A stretch of DNA of 64,000 nt. It comes from Candidatus Gastranaerophilales bacterium (lineage in GTDB: Bacteria > Cyanobacteriota > Vampirovibrionia > Gastranaerophilales > Gastranaerophilaceae). The notes under the pieces were generated by a model. The model saw only the letters and a list, made by a program, of their open reading frames with translations. It had not been told where the DNA came from and searched no databases. The stretch's first letter is position 1. Every line of letters begins with the position of its first letter. The DNA lies in NCBI GenBank assembly GCA_944325785.1, contig CALVBN010000002.1, positions 1-64,000 on the forward strand, in the 5' to 3' direction. The position numbers and the translations under genes were made by a program. Shown here piece by piece: positions 7,304 through 18,016 of the stretch.

Positions 7304-8395
7304 TTAGTTCTCTACGTATTCTCTTAAGCGTTTGCTTCTGTTAGGATGTCTTAATTTTCTGAGAGCTTTAGCTTCAATCTGTCTGATACGCTCGCGAGTT
7401 ACGCCGAACAATTGTCCAACTTCTTCTAAAGTTCTTTGGCGTCCGTCATCCATTCCGAAACGTAATCTCAAGACATCACGTTCACGCGGAGAAAGCGTGC
7501 ATAAAACTTCTGCCAAATCTTCCCTTAAAAGTTCTGAAGCAACGGTCTTAATAGGAGCATCCGCTTCTTTGTCTTCTATAAAATCACCTAATCTTGAATC
7601 TTCTTCTTTACCGATAGGAGTTTCAAGAGAAAGCGGTTCTTGGGCAATTTTAACAATTTCTCTTAACTTAGAAATAGAAACCCCCATTTCTACAGCCAAT
7701 TCCTCTTCGGTTGGTTTTCTAGAAAGCTCTTGAGCAAGTCTTCTTGTAACTTTTTTCAATTTGTTAATTGTTTCAACCATGTGAACAGGAATACGAATTG
7801 TTCTTGCCTGGTCTGCAATCGCTCTTGTAATAGCTTGTCTAATCCACCAGGTTGCATAAGTTGAGAATTTAAATCCGCGTTCATGGTCAAACTTTTCAGC
7901 TGCTCTGATTAGTCCTAAGTTACCTTCTTGAATAAGGTCTAAGAAAAGCATGCCTCGTCCGACGTATTTTTTTGCAATGCTGACAACAAGTCTTAAGTTA
8001 GCTTGAACAAGTTTGCGTTTTGCAATAGCCCCCGGGGTTCCGCCTTGAATAATCTTTCGTGCCAGTTCAATTTCTTCGCTGGTAGATAATAATTTTATAC
8101 GTCCGATTTCACGAAGATATAATCTTACGGGGTCTTCTACCGCAACACCCTTAGGGACATCGGTATCAAGTTCTGATTCTCTTGACATGTCAGAAGAGTC
8201 CATCATATAAAAATCGTCGCTCTTTATACCGCCAAGTTTTGAAGATGTAATAATATCTTCAATATTATCAGTTCCAAGATCCGTTTCAATGTAGTCTACG
8301 CTGTCGTCTTCTTTGTCTGCATCATAGTCTAACAAATCAAGATTTTCGTCTTCTACACTAATTACAGATGAATTTGAGTTTCTTTTTTGAGTCAT
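7304..8395 (-). CDS. rpoD: primary RNA polymerase sigma factor (sigma-70)
   Basis: 363 aa. An acidic N-terminal extension (about 1-85) precedes region 1.2 ([17 protein letters not shown]), region 2 with the core-binding and -10 helices ([21 protein letters not shown], in part, then [15 protein letters not shown]), the region 3 linker, and region 4 ending in the -35 helix [18 protein letters not shown]. All features fit the essential group 1 factor. The ATG overlaps the dnaG stop by one base (TAATG), so it is translationally coupled in a dnaG-rpoD operon, as in classical macromolecular-synthesis operons. A terminator follows directly. Confidence 0.97.
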   Translation of the reverse strand: MTQKRNSNSSVISVEDENLDLLDYDADKEDDSVDYIETDLGTDNIEDIITSSKLGGIKSDDFYMMDSSDMSRESELDTDVPKGVAVEDPVRLYLREIGRIKLLSTSEEIELARKIIQGGTPGAIAKRKLVQANLRLVVSIAKKYVGRGMLFLDLIQEGNLGLIRAAEKFDHERGFKFSTYATWWIRQAITRAIADQARTIRIPVHMVETINKLKKVTRRLAQELSRKPTEEELAVEMGVSISKLREIVKIAQEPLSLETPIGKEEDSRLGDFIEDKEADAPIKTVASELLREDLAEVLCTLSPRERDVLRLRFGMDDGRQRTLEEVGQLFGVTRERIRQIEAKALRKLRHPNRSKRLREYVEN

Positions 8396-10278
8396 TATTT
8401 ATCTCCAGTCCTTAATTTAATTTTATCTCTAAGCTGTATTTGCATTCTCAGAGCTTCTATATCATCATCATTTACCTGTTTATATTTTCGGCGTATTTCT
8501 TCTGTTTCTTTTTCTTGATAACATCTTTTGAGTCGAACAACATTTTCCTTTACAGCCCGTTCAAACTCTGCCGGTTCCAGTCCGTTAAAGGCTTCCGAGA
8601 GTTCTACTATATCGGTTAAGATTTGGGTCAAATTATCATCCTCAATGAATTCTGTATACAAACTTTTTGTCAATTCCTTAACATTATTTATTGTACACGA
8701 CAATTTGTCAATTGTATTTTTTACAATTATTAACGTTTCATCTTGGATGATATTTTCCGGCAACAATTCATTGAGTTGTTTAAAACTTAACGAACTGTCA
8801 TTTGCTAGAAAAACGCTCAATAAATTTTTTTGCGCTTTTATTTCAAATTGTGAAGAATTTGTTACAAGTTTTTTATTTTCAACTTGTGAATATACCCCCG
8901 ATTCGCGATAATTCGCCAATTCTTTGAGCATGGCATTTTCATCAACGTCAATAACTGTTGACACCATTTTAACATATTCTGACTGAATAATCTTGTTATT
9001 GACATCCTTTAAAACTTCTATGATTTGATTTACGAGTTCTGCTTTTTCCTGCGGTGTTCTGGCATTATTTTTTTCTTTAAGGATATTGTTCAGCAGAAAA
9101 TCTATAAGAAGCGGAGCATTTTTAACATACTGCTTGAAGGCATCTGCGCCAGTTGACCTGATGAATTCATCAGGGTCCTTGCCTTCCGGCTGAGATACAA
9201 CACGGATTTCACAGGCGTATTTGTTATCTGTATTTGAGGAAATATGGCTTTCGTCAAATTGTTTAATGTTTCCGAGCGCGGAAAGTGTTTCTTTGATTAC
9301 GGCGCTACCCTTTTTTGTTGCATTTATGCCGGCAGAATCAGTATCAAAAGAAAGATATATTCTTCTTGATTTTGTATACCTTGAAAGAAGCTTAACGTGA
9401 TCGGGGGTTAAGGCTGTTCCGCAGGACGCAACTGCGTTTTCTACTCCGTGTGCTTGGGCGGAGATAACATCAAAATATCCTTCCATAATAATAACTCCGT
9501 CTTCAGCTTTTATTGCTTCTTGAGCGGAATTAAGCCCGAATAGAATTTTACTTTTGTTATATATTAAAGAATCTGATGAGTTTAAATATTTCGGATTCTG
9601 CCCCTCATCGACTGCGCGGGCGCCGAATGCTACATATTCTCCGTTTTCATTTTGTATAGGAATAATTATTCTGTTTCTGAACCTGTCTATCCATCCGCCG
9701 GAATTGGATTTTAAAATCAGCCCCGCTTTTTCCAGAATTTCGTCTTTAAACTCTTTTTTCAGCTCTTTATATAGGGTGTCATATTTGTTAGGCGCCCATC
9801 CAAGTGTAAATTTATCAATAATATCATCCGTAATATCTCTGCCTCTAAGATATGCCATTGCTTTATTTGCATCTTCTGCTGTTTTTAGCTGGAGTTTATA
9901 AAACTTTGCCGCTTTTTCGCAGGCAAGTATCATTTCTTTTTTCTGGCTTTTGTTTTCTTTTGAAGAGTGGAATTTTTGCGGGAGTTCAATCCCGTATTTT
10001 TCGGCAAGTTCAAGAATTACGTCTTTGTATTCTCTATTCTGGATTTTAACCAGAAAACTCAACGCATCTCCGCCGGCACCGCAGGAGAAGCATTTGTAAA
10101 TTCCTTTAGACGGGCTTACGGACATGGAAGGTTTTTTGTCGTTGTGAAACGGGCAAAGCCCCCAGTAGTTAGCCCCGCTCTTTTTCAAAACCACATATTG
10201 AGAAACGACATCTACTATATCCAGCCGGTCTTTTATTAAAGAAATAACTTCTTCAAAAGAATTTGCCATAATTGCCAT
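8395..10278 (-). CDS. dnaG: DNA primase
   Basis: DnaG makes RNA primers at the replication fork. It has the CHC2 zinc finger (C42, H45, C63, C66), a central catalytic core with the TOPRIM segment ([12 protein letters not shown] and later [10 protein letters not shown], about 260-340) that holds the metal-binding acidic residues, and a C-terminal helicase-interaction region of about 180 residues that is poorly conserved, as usual. The 627-aa length is normal. The true start may be the second Met (MANSFEE, 10269). It is first in the operon with rpoD and overlaps its start codon by one base. Confidence 0.96.
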   Translation of the reverse strand: MAIMANSFEEVISLIKDRLDIVDVVSQYVVLKKSGANYWGLCPFHNDKKPSMSVSPSKGIYKCFSCGAGGDALSFLVKIQNREYKDVILELAEKYGIELPQKFHSSKENKSQKKEMILACEKAAKFYKLQLKTAEDANKAMAYLRGRDITDDIIDKFTLGWAPNKYDTLYKELKKEFKDEILEKAGLILKSNSGGWIDRFRNRIIIPIQNENGEYVAFGARAVDEGQNPKYLNSSDSLIYNKSKILFGLNSAQEAIKAEDGVIIMEGYFDVISAQAHGVENAVASCGTALTPDHVKLLSRYTKSRRIYLSFDTDSAGINATKKGSAVIKETLSALGNIKQFDESHISSNTDNKYACEIRVVSQPEGKDPDEFIRSTGADAFKQYVKNAPLLIDFLLNNILKEKNNARTPQEKAELVNQIIEVLKDVNNKIIQSEYVKMVSTVIDVDENAMLKELANYRESGVYSQVENKKLVTNSSQFEIKAQKNLLSVFLANDSSLSFKQLNELLPENIIQDETLIIVKNTIDKLSCTINNVKELTKSLYTEFIEDDNLTQILTDIVELSEAFNGLEPAEFERAVKENVVRLKRCYQEKETEEIRRKYKQVNDDDIEALRMQIQLRDKIKLRTGDK

Positions 10279-10427
10279 AATTATATTTTAGCACTGAAAA
10301 AAAATATGTAGTAGCAGGGAGGGGAAGATATAATAGTTTTAGCGTCACACACCCAAATTATTATATTTACTCTGAATATCATGAAGCTTGGATGCGTGAG
10401 ACCAAAAGAATACAAAAATAAAAGAAT

Positions 10428-10469
10428 AAAAAATCTGCTTCAGAAATAATTTCTGAAGCAGATTTTTTT
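10428..10469 (-). terminator. strong terminator after the 1,000-residue protein
   Basis: AAATCTGCTTCAGAAA and TTTCTGAAGCAGATTT form a 16-bp stem with T-run, just after the stop of the gene at 10477-13533. Confidence 0.8.
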
Positions 10470-10476
10470 AAGGATT

Positions 10477-13400
10477 TTATTTTCGTAGAATTTCATCTAC
10501 CAGCTTGTTTATTAATTCATCAAGCTTTTGGGCTGTTTCTGTATCGTATCTTTCGCTTGCTTCATCATTTTTGGTGAATTTAAAGTTGTCATCTGCACCA
10601 AAGAAGGCTTTCATATTCTTATACGCATCTGTGTTTTCTAGTCCAAGAGCCTTAGCTTTTCTCATCAAGGCTTTAGGAATTCTGTTACACAGAGCCTTGC
10701 CCGGTACTGCACCAGCCGACCAGCTGTTTTCATTTGCAATATATTCCATCAAGCCTTCATTCGGCGACATTGTGTTAAAGCCCTTAATTATACCAGTCAC
10801 ATTATCCGGAGTAACATAGTTTTCGTACCCTTCATCTTTTTTGCCTCTGAGCATTTTCGCTATATCTCCGGAACCTGCGCCTTTGAGTTCGTTAAACATT
10901 GCTGTACCGTGTTCATATCCTGTTTTAGATACTTTTCTTAACCATACAGGGTCGTCAGCAGTTCCGGACTTATTGTCTTTACCGGTGTAATTGCCATCTG
11001 TTAAGTATAATGTATCACCTATTGCATATTTATCATCTGCAACTTTTACTGCAAGATTGTGTTTGACAGCATTATCCAGCTCTTTGGCTCTGTATTTAAC
11101 TAGCAATCTTCCGTTAAATGTCTTTTCAAACACAGCTTTTTTAGTATCATCATTCCATTTTGCTTTAGATGCATCTATTTGGGTAATGACATCAAACGGA
11201 ATTATTGTGGAATCACATTTCATGACTTGCTGTATAAAGTTGTTATCGCTTTGATTTGAGTTAACAAGCTCTTTAATTCTTGCTTTTACAGAATCAGGGT
11301 TTTTATCTTGTAAATCAATGAGCTTATCAAGATCATCTTTACCTAAGCCCTTCAGCACTGCTTCAAAGTATTTTTTAGCATCGCCTTCTTTACAGTTTTT
11401 CGGCAGAACGTCCCCAGCCAGATGATATGCACCAGTACCTGCAGGCAGTTTGGATTTGTCAAATGTTATATTTCCTTTACCGTCGTCTTTCATGCAGGTT
11501 TTTGCAAGTGCAAGCCTGTTTGCGTCGCTTATTGTACTTTCAGCACTATCAACTTCCTTGAGCAGTCGTTGTTTTATGCCTTCATCATCGGGGAATTTCT
11601 CCAGTATTTTATCAAAAGGCAGGTGATAGTTTTTATCCGTTGTAACTTTATTATCAATAAAATCAATTACTTCTTCTCTTGTGGTCATTTTATCAACCAT
11701 TTCTGCATAGTGAGGCACAGTGAATTGACCATTATATCGGAATTCTATGGCTTCTGTGTACTGACCTTTGCCCATGTCTTCCAGTTTAATTGATTTTACG
11801 AGTGCCTGCTTCATTTCACTATTAGTATTTTGATTGGCTAACTTATCCATTTCTTCATATGTTGGGCGTCTTGAAGGATTAAATGTATAAGTTTTTTTGC
11901 CTTCGCTATCTTGAGTAACCTCAAAATATGTTTCTAATATTTCTGTCTTGGCTTTCTCTTTGTCTTCATCAGACAGATCAGTTTTATCAATCCAGTCAAG
12001 ATTATCTAAATAATAAGCGTTTTCAAGGTTGCCCTTGTCTGTTGTGTAAATTTCTTTCATTCTTGCAACAACAGCATCTGTTACTGTTTTAGAATAAGTA
12101 GTATTATCATTTAGCGGAAGGTTGTCTAAGACACTCATACCGTTAGCATTGATGAGAGATATTATATCTTCATCTTTTGCTTTCAGAGTTTTTACGTTTT
12201 GGGCTAAACATTTAGCAAGCTCTGTATCTTCCGTATTAATATATTCCTTGAATAATTCAGCTTTCTTTGCGTCTGTATCTGCGTTTTCAAGCTTGGTTAA
12301 AAATTCGTCAAGCAGAGCCGGATCTTTTGCATAGTACCAATTATTTTCAAGACGGATTTGGTACCTAGGAGTTCCGTCTATATTATATGCCATATATTTT
12401 TCATGGATACCTTTTTCTGTGTCAGCTTCTATTTTATAGCCGCTGTATCCTTTACGCTCAGCCAGAACATTTTTCAATTCAATTTCTTCGTTAGAGAGTT
12501 TTTCACCGGCTTTTTCCTTGTTGCGTATTTCTTGATAAGAACCTGCCAAAATTTCATATGCAGTTTTGTCCTTTTCAATTACATTATTATTTATTACATC
12601 ATCTTTAATAGGAAGCATTGCTTCTACAACTTCAGCATTCTTTGTAAGCAGTAAATCCTGTACAAATGCTTTGTAGTCGCCGGAATCTCTATCTACATAG
12701 CTGTCATCGCGGAGTTTTTCCGCAATATTTTTGATAACTTGAATATTACCGCCTGTTATTGTTATCATTTCCTTGAAAGCTGCAAGGTTTGCATCAGTTC
12801 TGCTCTTTTTGGCTTCTTCGGTTTCGTTTGCCGGAGCAGATTTAACCTTAGCTGCTGCAGCTTTAAAATCTTTCTCCATTTTCTGCAGTTCTTCAATTGT
12901 TGGCGCTGATAATTTAACAAGGCTTGTAAAAGCACCGGCTTTTTCTTTGTATGTTATCTGGTACATTGTTTTATCGCCGTGGGTATATTTCATTATAGAG
13001 CCGCCCTCTTTAAATTTAGGGTCTTTAAAGTTCCTTTTGCCGTTTTTATCTTTGAGTTCATTACCGTCCTTATCAACCGGCATGCCGGCTCCCATATTCA
13101 AACCGTTTGCAGAAACCGTAATTGTTGATGTTTTTGATGCAGGGTGATTTTCCGGCAGGGGTTCAGCCTTGCCGGCAGAGGTCTGCGGAGCTGTATTATT
13201 ACCGCTGTCAGCAGTGTTTCCCTGAGTTCTGCCTGTTCCGCCTGTTGAACCGGTTTCTACTGCCTCGCCCGGTGCCTGTGTTGTCCAGTCTTGAGCAAGT
13301 GATTCTACTTCTTTATTATTTGCTTTGGCTTCTTTTATGACATAAGTTGTGATAGAGTTCATTGCATCTTCTGTACTGATGAATTCATCAACAGTTTTTC

Positions 13401-13533
13401 CACCTTTGTCTTTTACAAATTCGTTCCATATGGATGCGTCAATTTTTCCGTCTTTTGTTCCGTCTGCCGCATCAAGTTGCTGCGCTAATTTGCCGGCGGA
13501 TGTGCTGTTTAATAGAGGGTTTACTTCTGTCAT
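10477..13533 (-). CDS. very large hypothetical protein with an EF-hand-like N-terminus
   Basis: About 1,018 residues from the ATG at 13533, chosen because AGGAGTGAAATT precedes it. No signal peptide or membrane segment is seen. Residues about 20-40 read DAADGTKDGKIDASIWNEF, an EF-hand-like calcium loop. A Thr/Gly/Ser-rich linker (about 90-140) leads to a long, Lys/Asp-rich helical body with repeated Asp-containing turns (KNPDSVKARIKEL, KFPDDEGIKQRLL) suggestive of an alpha-solenoid. I recognise no named domain. It is monocistronic, with its own strong terminator. Possibly a lineage-specific secreted or cell-associated protein; function unknown. Confidence 0.75.
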   Translation of the reverse strand: MTEVNPLLNSTSAGKLAQQLDAADGTKDGKIDASIWNEFVKDKGGKTVDEFISTEDAMNSITTYVIKEAKANNKEVESLAQDWTTQAPGEAVETGSTGGTGRTQGNTADSGNNTAPQTSAGKAEPLPENHPASKTSTITVSANGLNMGAGMPVDKDGNELKDKNGKRNFKDPKFKEGGSIMKYTHGDKTMYQITYKEKAGAFTSLVKLSAPTIEELQKMEKDFKAAAAKVKSAPANETEEAKKSRTDANLAAFKEMITITGGNIQVIKNIAEKLRDDSYVDRDSGDYKAFVQDLLLTKNAEVVEAMLPIKDDVINNNVIEKDKTAYEILAGSYQEIRNKEKAGEKLSNEEIELKNVLAERKGYSGYKIEADTEKGIHEKYMAYNIDGTPRYQIRLENNWYYAKDPALLDEFLTKLENADTDAKKAELFKEYINTEDTELAKCLAQNVKTLKAKDEDIISLINANGMSVLDNLPLNDNTTYSKTVTDAVVARMKEIYTTDKGNLENAYYLDNLDWIDKTDLSDEDKEKAKTEILETYFEVTQDSEGKKTYTFNPSRRPTYEEMDKLANQNTNSEMKQALVKSIKLEDMGKGQYTEAIEFRYNGQFTVPHYAEMVDKMTTREEVIDFIDNKVTTDKNYHLPFDKILEKFPDDEGIKQRLLKEVDSAESTISDANRLALAKTCMKDDGKGNITFDKSKLPAGTGAYHLAGDVLPKNCKEGDAKKYFEAVLKGLGKDDLDKLIDLQDKNPDSVKARIKELVNSNQSDNNFIQQVMKCDSTIIPFDVITQIDASKAKWNDDTKKAVFEKTFNGRLLVKYRAKELDNAVKHNLAVKVADDKYAIGDTLYLTDGNYTGKDNKSGTADDPVWLRKVSKTGYEHGTAMFNELKGAGSGDIAKMLRGKKDEGYENYVTPDNVTGIIKGFNTMSPNEGLMEYIANENSWSAGAVPGKALCNRIPKALMRKAKALGLENTDAYKNMKAFFGADDNFKFTKNDEASERYDTETAQKLDELINKLVDEILRK

Positions 13534-13932
13534 AATTTCACTCCTTATCATACGTAATCTTACATTTTATATTTTCTTTTACGGCACAATGACGCAAAAA
13601 CTTTAGGGTTTGTGAAATAATTGTTACAAAAATTTACAAAGGGGGTAGATAGGGGGTAAATGAAGGGAGTAAATGAAGGGGGATAGGTGGAAAATGGGGG
13701 TGGAGTATAATGACCGGCATCACCCCAGCCAGGGAAGGAGGTGGTGTGCAGGGTGCAATTTTGTGAGAGCCGAAGAATCTCATATTATTATCGCATCACC
13801 CCTCACACCTCACGCTTCACTAAAGTTAAAGAGATTCATCGGACTCATAAAATGGCTGTTTTCGTCCTCTGAATGACGTGGAGGCTGGATGTGTGACGCC
13901 CAAACTTATTATATTTACCCCCCCCTTGCCCC
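13534..13932. other. gene-free G-rich interval
   Basis: Contains an irregular run of GGGGGTAAAT-like units (about 13639-13705), a C8 tract at 13918-13925 and a motif (GGATGTGTGACGCCCAAA followed by TTATTATATTTAC) that recurs in altered form at about 10329-10405. No credible ORF. Confidence 0.5.
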
Positions 13933-15270
13933 TTACTCTCCTAAGTATTCTAAAATTCCCGCTGTTATGCCTTTTGCTACATTGGATGCAAAATCTTCGG
14001 ATCTGTACAGGACAGAATCCATCGGGTTTGTCATATATGCCGCTTCTACCAGAACAGATGTATATTCCGGAGGAGTAAGCACATAAAAACCGGCGGTTCT
14101 CACCCCGTCACGGCGGGTGCCGGCGGTTTTAGAAACATTCTTTTCTAATGCTTTTGCCAGCTCTTTAGAGTTTGGATTGAAATAATAAATACTTGTTCCG
14201 CGGTGTTTATAAATATTCATTGGAATATCGCCGATTGAATTTAAATGTATACTTATGAACATATCCGCATTATTATCTTTGGCGATATTTACGCGCTCGT
14301 CAAGCGAAATATTGCCGTCGCACTCTCTTGTCATAATTGTATGTATTCCATTGGCGTTTAAGCATTCCTCGAGTTCCAGAGCTATTTTTAAATTGATATC
14401 TTTTTCTTCATCTCCCAGGCATCCGACTGCGCCTTTTTCAGAACCGCCATGCCCTGCATCAATAACAACGGTGTATTCTCTTATATCTTCCGGAAGAGAG
14501 CTTACTTTGAAGGTATAGAGTCCGTCTTCGAGAGTAACTCTATATGTATATTTCTTTGGTTTCGGAATGTTTAAGGTATAAACAGAATTTTCTGAAAGTT
14601 CCGGATTGTATACTTTAAATACTATTTCTTTTTCTCTTTCTTCAACAGTATAAGGCAGATTTTTATCAAAAGCTATCATCTGAACAGCTGCATTTTTGTA
14701 TCTTTTTCCATTCATATTTATAAACTCTGCCGGCTTGGATGTTTTAACATCTTCAACATCCCGCTTAGCTATCCAGGCAGTGTCGTCTTTTGATAAAAAT
14801 ACCCTGTAAAAATCTCCTTTAGAGCCGTTAATTAAAAGAGCAGTCCCTTTAAAAAGGTGTGACATCCTGTTTACGCCGGAATTAACGGGTGTGCTTCTCA
14901 ATGGAACATTGTTATTTTTTACTATAACCGGCCGGAGTTCCATTTCGCAGAATTTTTCTTCAGCTTTATCTGCGGGCTTCGTGCGGTAAACCTTGTATAT
15001 CTGTGTATTATAGTTTGATTTGACGACAACTCTGTTTTCCCCTTCTTTTAATTTGACAGAGTGGGCGAAAGCCCCGTTAGAAGCTGTGTATACCCGCAAG
15101 TTGTTAATAAGTATATATTCGCCGTTGTTTGCTTTTCCAACAAAGAATGCATAATTAGAATTCACAACCGACTTTTTTTCGCGAGGCAGAACCAGCTCGT
15201 ACGCAAAGCATTGCGAAGTCAATAATATAAACGACAAAAATAAAAACAACCCTCTTTTCATAACAGGCAT
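13933..15270 (-). CDS. N-acetylmuramoyl-L-alanine amidase (Amidase_3) with N-terminal SH3-like region
   Basis: A secreted cell-wall amidase that cleaves the bond between MurNAc and the stem peptide. A signal peptide (MKRGLFLFLSFILLTSQCFA) is followed by a beta-rich N-terminal half with an SH3-like segment (VPLRSTPVNSGVNRMSHLFKG, in part) and a C-terminal Amidase_3 domain: zinc ligands in DAGHGG, EEKDINL and SIHLNS, and the catalytic Glu in VLVEAAYMTNP. A longer frame reaches a TTG at 15300, but ATG at 15270 or 15261 better fits the signal peptide; no strong binding site separates them. It is divergent from dnaX. Confidence 0.9.
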   Translation of the reverse strand: MPVMKRGLFLFLSFILLTSQCFAYELVLPREKKSVVNSNYAFFVGKANNGEYILINNLRVYTASNGAFAHSVKLKEGENRVVVKSNYNTQIYKVYRTKPADKAEEKFCEMELRPVIVKNNNVPLRSTPVNSGVNRMSHLFKGTALLINGSKGDFYRVFLSKDDTAWIAKRDVEDVKTSKPAEFINMNGKRYKNAAVQMIAFDKNLPYTVEEREKEIVFKVYNPELSENSVYTLNIPKPKKYTYRVTLEDGLYTFKVSSLPEDIREYTVVIDAGHGGSEKGAVGCLGDEEKDINLKIALELEECLNANGIHTIMTRECDGNISLDERVNIAKDNNADMFISIHLNSIGDIPMNIYKHRGTSIYYFNPNSKELAKALEKNVSKTAGTRRDGVRTAGFYVLTPPEYTSVLVEAAYMTNPMDSVLYRSEDFASNVAKGITAGILEYLGE

Positions 15271-15320
15271 AATTTTAATATAAAATTTTACGATGCGCAA
15301 TTTTATGTTAGACTAATTAT

Positions 15321-17171
15321 ATGAGCGGGAATTATGTACCATTATATAGAAAATATCGTCCGCAGACACTGGACAAGCTTGTAGGACAGGAGCATATTAA
15401 AAAGACTCTTACAAGTGCAATTGAGCTTGGAAAAATTGCCCATGCTTATTTATTTACCGGCCCCAGAGGAACAGGTAAAACTTCTACTGCCAGAATTCTT
15501 GCAAAATCTCTCAATTGCAAAAACGGCCCGACAATTCACCCTTGCGGAGAATGCGAAAGCTGTGTTGATATTACAAACTCAATCCCGATTGATGTTATTG
15601 AAATTGACGCCGCAAGCAACAGAAAAGTTGAAGATACGCAGAATATTCTTGAAAAGATTCAGTATGTACCGGTTCATGGAAAGTATAAAATCTATATTAT
15701 AGACGAAGTCCATATGCTTACAAACCACGCTTTTAATGCTCTGTTAAAAACGCTTGAAGAACCGCCGGAAAACGTTATTTTTATACTCGCGACAACAGAA
15801 GTTCATAAAGTTTTGGATACAATCAAAAGCCGATGCCAGAGATTTGATTTCAGAAGGATAACAACTGACGATATTGTTAAACATTTAAGATATATTTCTG
15901 ATGAGGAAAATATAAATATTTCTGATGATGCTCTGCTTGCAATTGCAAAAAATTCTGCCGGAGGGATGAGGGACAGTATATCTCTATTAGACCAGCTTAG
16001 CATTTTAGGTATGTCTAAACAGATTACGGCAGAGGATGTTAATGCGATTTTAGGCAGAATATCTTTTGATGTTTTAAACAAGCTCAGCAGTAAGATTATT
16101 GCCTCTTCTCCGAATGAGGCAATAGAAATTTTGAATGATATATATAATGCTGGCAATGAACCTTTGCAGATTCTTACAAATTTATCAGAATACTTTAAAA
16201 ATCTGTTAATCGTAAAAAATTGCAGAAAAGAACTGCTGTGCGAATTAACGGGGCTGAACGAGCCTCAAATTGAGGAACTGATTAAACAAAAGGATTTGCT
16301 TGAAACCCAGCAGATTGTGTTTTTGCTTGACAGGATTACATACTACATAAAAGAGATAAAACTTGCTTCTAATCAGCGTTTGTGGCTGGAAGTCAGTATG
16401 ATAGACCTTGCAAATATGAGCGAAAATACAAAGATTATGGATTTGCAAAACCGCTTGAAAGCTCTTGAATCCGGAGGAGCGGTTATAAGGGCAAATACAG
16501 TGCCTCAAGTTCCGAAAGAGAGTCCGGCGCCTCAGCCGGTTACCCGTCCTGCGCCGATACCTCCCGCAGAGAAACCGGAACCGCAGGTACAGCATACAGT
16601 TCCGGAGGACCCGAAAGAGGAAGAATTTACTCCGCCTCCGATGTCAAAGAAAATCAGCGGAAACGATATATCTGTATTGTGGCAGGCTCTTTTAAGCAAC
16701 ATAAAAAGTCCGTCTGCAAAGGCTCTGCTTCATCTTGCAACGCCTGTTAAGATTGCTCCGGACGGCGTAATAATTACTTTTAAGAATGACAAACTTGTTT
16801 CGCAGATTAATGATACGAACAAAAAGCAGATGATTATTGATGCCGTAAACACAATGTTTAATCAATCTGATGCAAAAGTAACAATCCGTCTGCCAAAACC
16901 GGAAGATGCGGAAATTCAAAAACAATCCGCAGTGTCTATTCCGGCTCAAACTGAAATCGCAGAACCTGTAAAACCTGCAGAACCGGAGCCTTTACCCACC
17001 GCAGAAAAAACTGAAACAGTGAGCGCAGAAAAGGCAGTTGAAGTTCAAAACACTGAACAGCCGATTATTGAAAAAAACGCGGAAAAGACTGCGGAGAAAA
17101 ACAAGGAAAGAATTGAAACCGACCAAGAAAAAATGGTTTTAGACCTTTTTGACGGGAAATATATTGAATAG
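15321..17171 (+). CDS. dnaX: DNA polymerase III subunit gamma/tau
   Basis: Clamp-loader ATPase. It has Walker A GPRGTGKTS (47-55), a four-Cys zinc module (C66, C75, C78, C81), Walker B with DEVH (IIDEVHML, about 127), sensor residues, and an SRC motif (IKSRCQRFDFR). After about residue 370 comes a Pro/Glu-rich linker, a tau-type domain (about 435-530) and another low-complexity Glu-rich tail. 616 aa. I saw no convincing programmed-frameshift signal. It ends exactly where the convergent next gene's stop begins. Confidence 0.97.
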   Translation: MSGNYVPLYRKYRPQTLDKLVGQEHIKKTLTSAIELGKIAHAYLFTGPRGTGKTSTARILAKSLNCKNGPTIHPCGECESCVDITNSIPIDVIEIDAASNRKVEDTQNILEKIQYVPVHGKYKIYIIDEVHMLTNHAFNALLKTLEEPPENVIFILATTEVHKVLDTIKSRCQRFDFRRITTDDIVKHLRYISDEENINISDDALLAIAKNSAGGMRDSISLLDQLSILGMSKQITAEDVNAILGRISFDVLNKLSSKIIASSPNEAIEILNDIYNAGNEPLQILTNLSEYFKNLLIVKNCRKELLCELTGLNEPQIEELIKQKDLLETQQIVFLLDRITYYIKEIKLASNQRLWLEVSMIDLANMSENTKIMDLQNRLKALESGGAVIRANTVPQVPKESPAPQPVTRPAPIPPAEKPEPQVQHTVPEDPKEEEFTPPPMSKKISGNDISVLWQALLSNIKSPSAKALLHLATPVKIAPDGVIITFKNDKLVSQINDTNKKQMIIDAVNTMFNQSDAKVTIRLPKPEDAEIQKQSAVSIPAQTEIAEPVKPAEPEPLPTAEKTETVSAEKAVEVQNTEQPIIEKNAEKTAEKNKERIETDQEKMVLDLFDGKYIE

Positions 17172-17945
17172 CTAGTCGTTTTCTTTATTTTTTACATCAA
17201 TGATTTTTTTATCTTCATCATAATGTATATCAACTTCTTTGGCAGAAGAAATACGCTTGATGTCTTTTATCTCGCCATTACCATCAAATCTGCAGTCTAA
17301 AAGGCTGAATTCTTCGTTATCCTGTCCTTTTGCTTCCAGATATCTTACGGGCAGGTTTGTATACGGATTTTTGAATAGTGTCCTAAAACCTTTGCCGGAA
17401 CTTGAAACCTCCGTTATATTAACAATTGAGCCATCTTCTTCTGCATTCAGGATTGTGTATTTGTTATTTATTTTTTCGTCAAAAATTGTTACAGCTGTCT
17501 TTACACTGCCGTCATTTTTTACTACCGGCTCTATTTTGCTTAAAACAGCTGAACTATTCTTATCCCTTTCTAGAATAAATTTTATTTTATTCTTGTCTGC
17601 TGGATAATATTCTTTAACGGTATCATTATCATATTCTCGTATATATAAAAGCTGACCGTTTGTATCATATACCCTTTCGCCATTGACGTCATCAAGGTTA
17701 AAACTGTATGGAAAACTTAATTTACGCGGTGCCAGATTTGAAAGTGTTTTAACTTTATCTAAAATTTCTTCAGCATCACTGTCGTATTTCGGGCGTAAAA
17801 GAACTTGATTGTAATTGGAAAGTGCTGTTAAACTGGACAAGTTAATCTTGAGTCTCAACGGATTAGGCAAATCAGATGATTCAGACTTTTTTTCAACTTC
17901 TTTATTATATGCAACACTAGCTTTAAATTTCACAGGATCTATCAT
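17172..17945 (-). CDS. hypothetical beta-rich protein
   Basis: 257 aa, no signal peptide or membrane segment. It begins MIDPVKFKASVAYNKEV, with a short F-K-A/G motif shared by several unknown genes here. The body has YD-repeat-like phrases (ERVYDTNGQLLYIREYDND, EIKDIKRISSAKEVDIHYDED) that suggest a beta structure reading out Asp/Tyr turns. No enzyme motif. Its stop abuts the dnaX stop. Confidence 0.65.
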   Translation of the reverse strand: MIDPVKFKASVAYNKEVEKKSESSDLPNPLRLKINLSSLTALSNYNQVLLRPKYDSDAEEILDKVKTLSNLAPRKLSFPYSFNLDDVNGERVYDTNGQLLYIREYDNDTVKEYYPADKNKIKFILERDKNSSAVLSKIEPVVKNDGSVKTAVTIFDEKINNKYTILNAEEDGSIVNITEVSSSGKGFRTLFKNPYTNLPVRYLEAKGQDNEEFSLLDCRFDGNGEIKDIKRISSAKEVDIHYDEDKKIIDVKNKEND

Positions 17946-18016
17946 ATCAAAACCTTACATTTTTAACAACCTTATAGATTAATAAAAACATTTTGTTTTG
18001 AAAAATTGCCCAATTT

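Noticed and set aside
10428..10469. Regulatory hairpin of dnaG
   Set aside because: It follows the stop of the 1,018-residue gene and has a T-run: an ordinary terminator.
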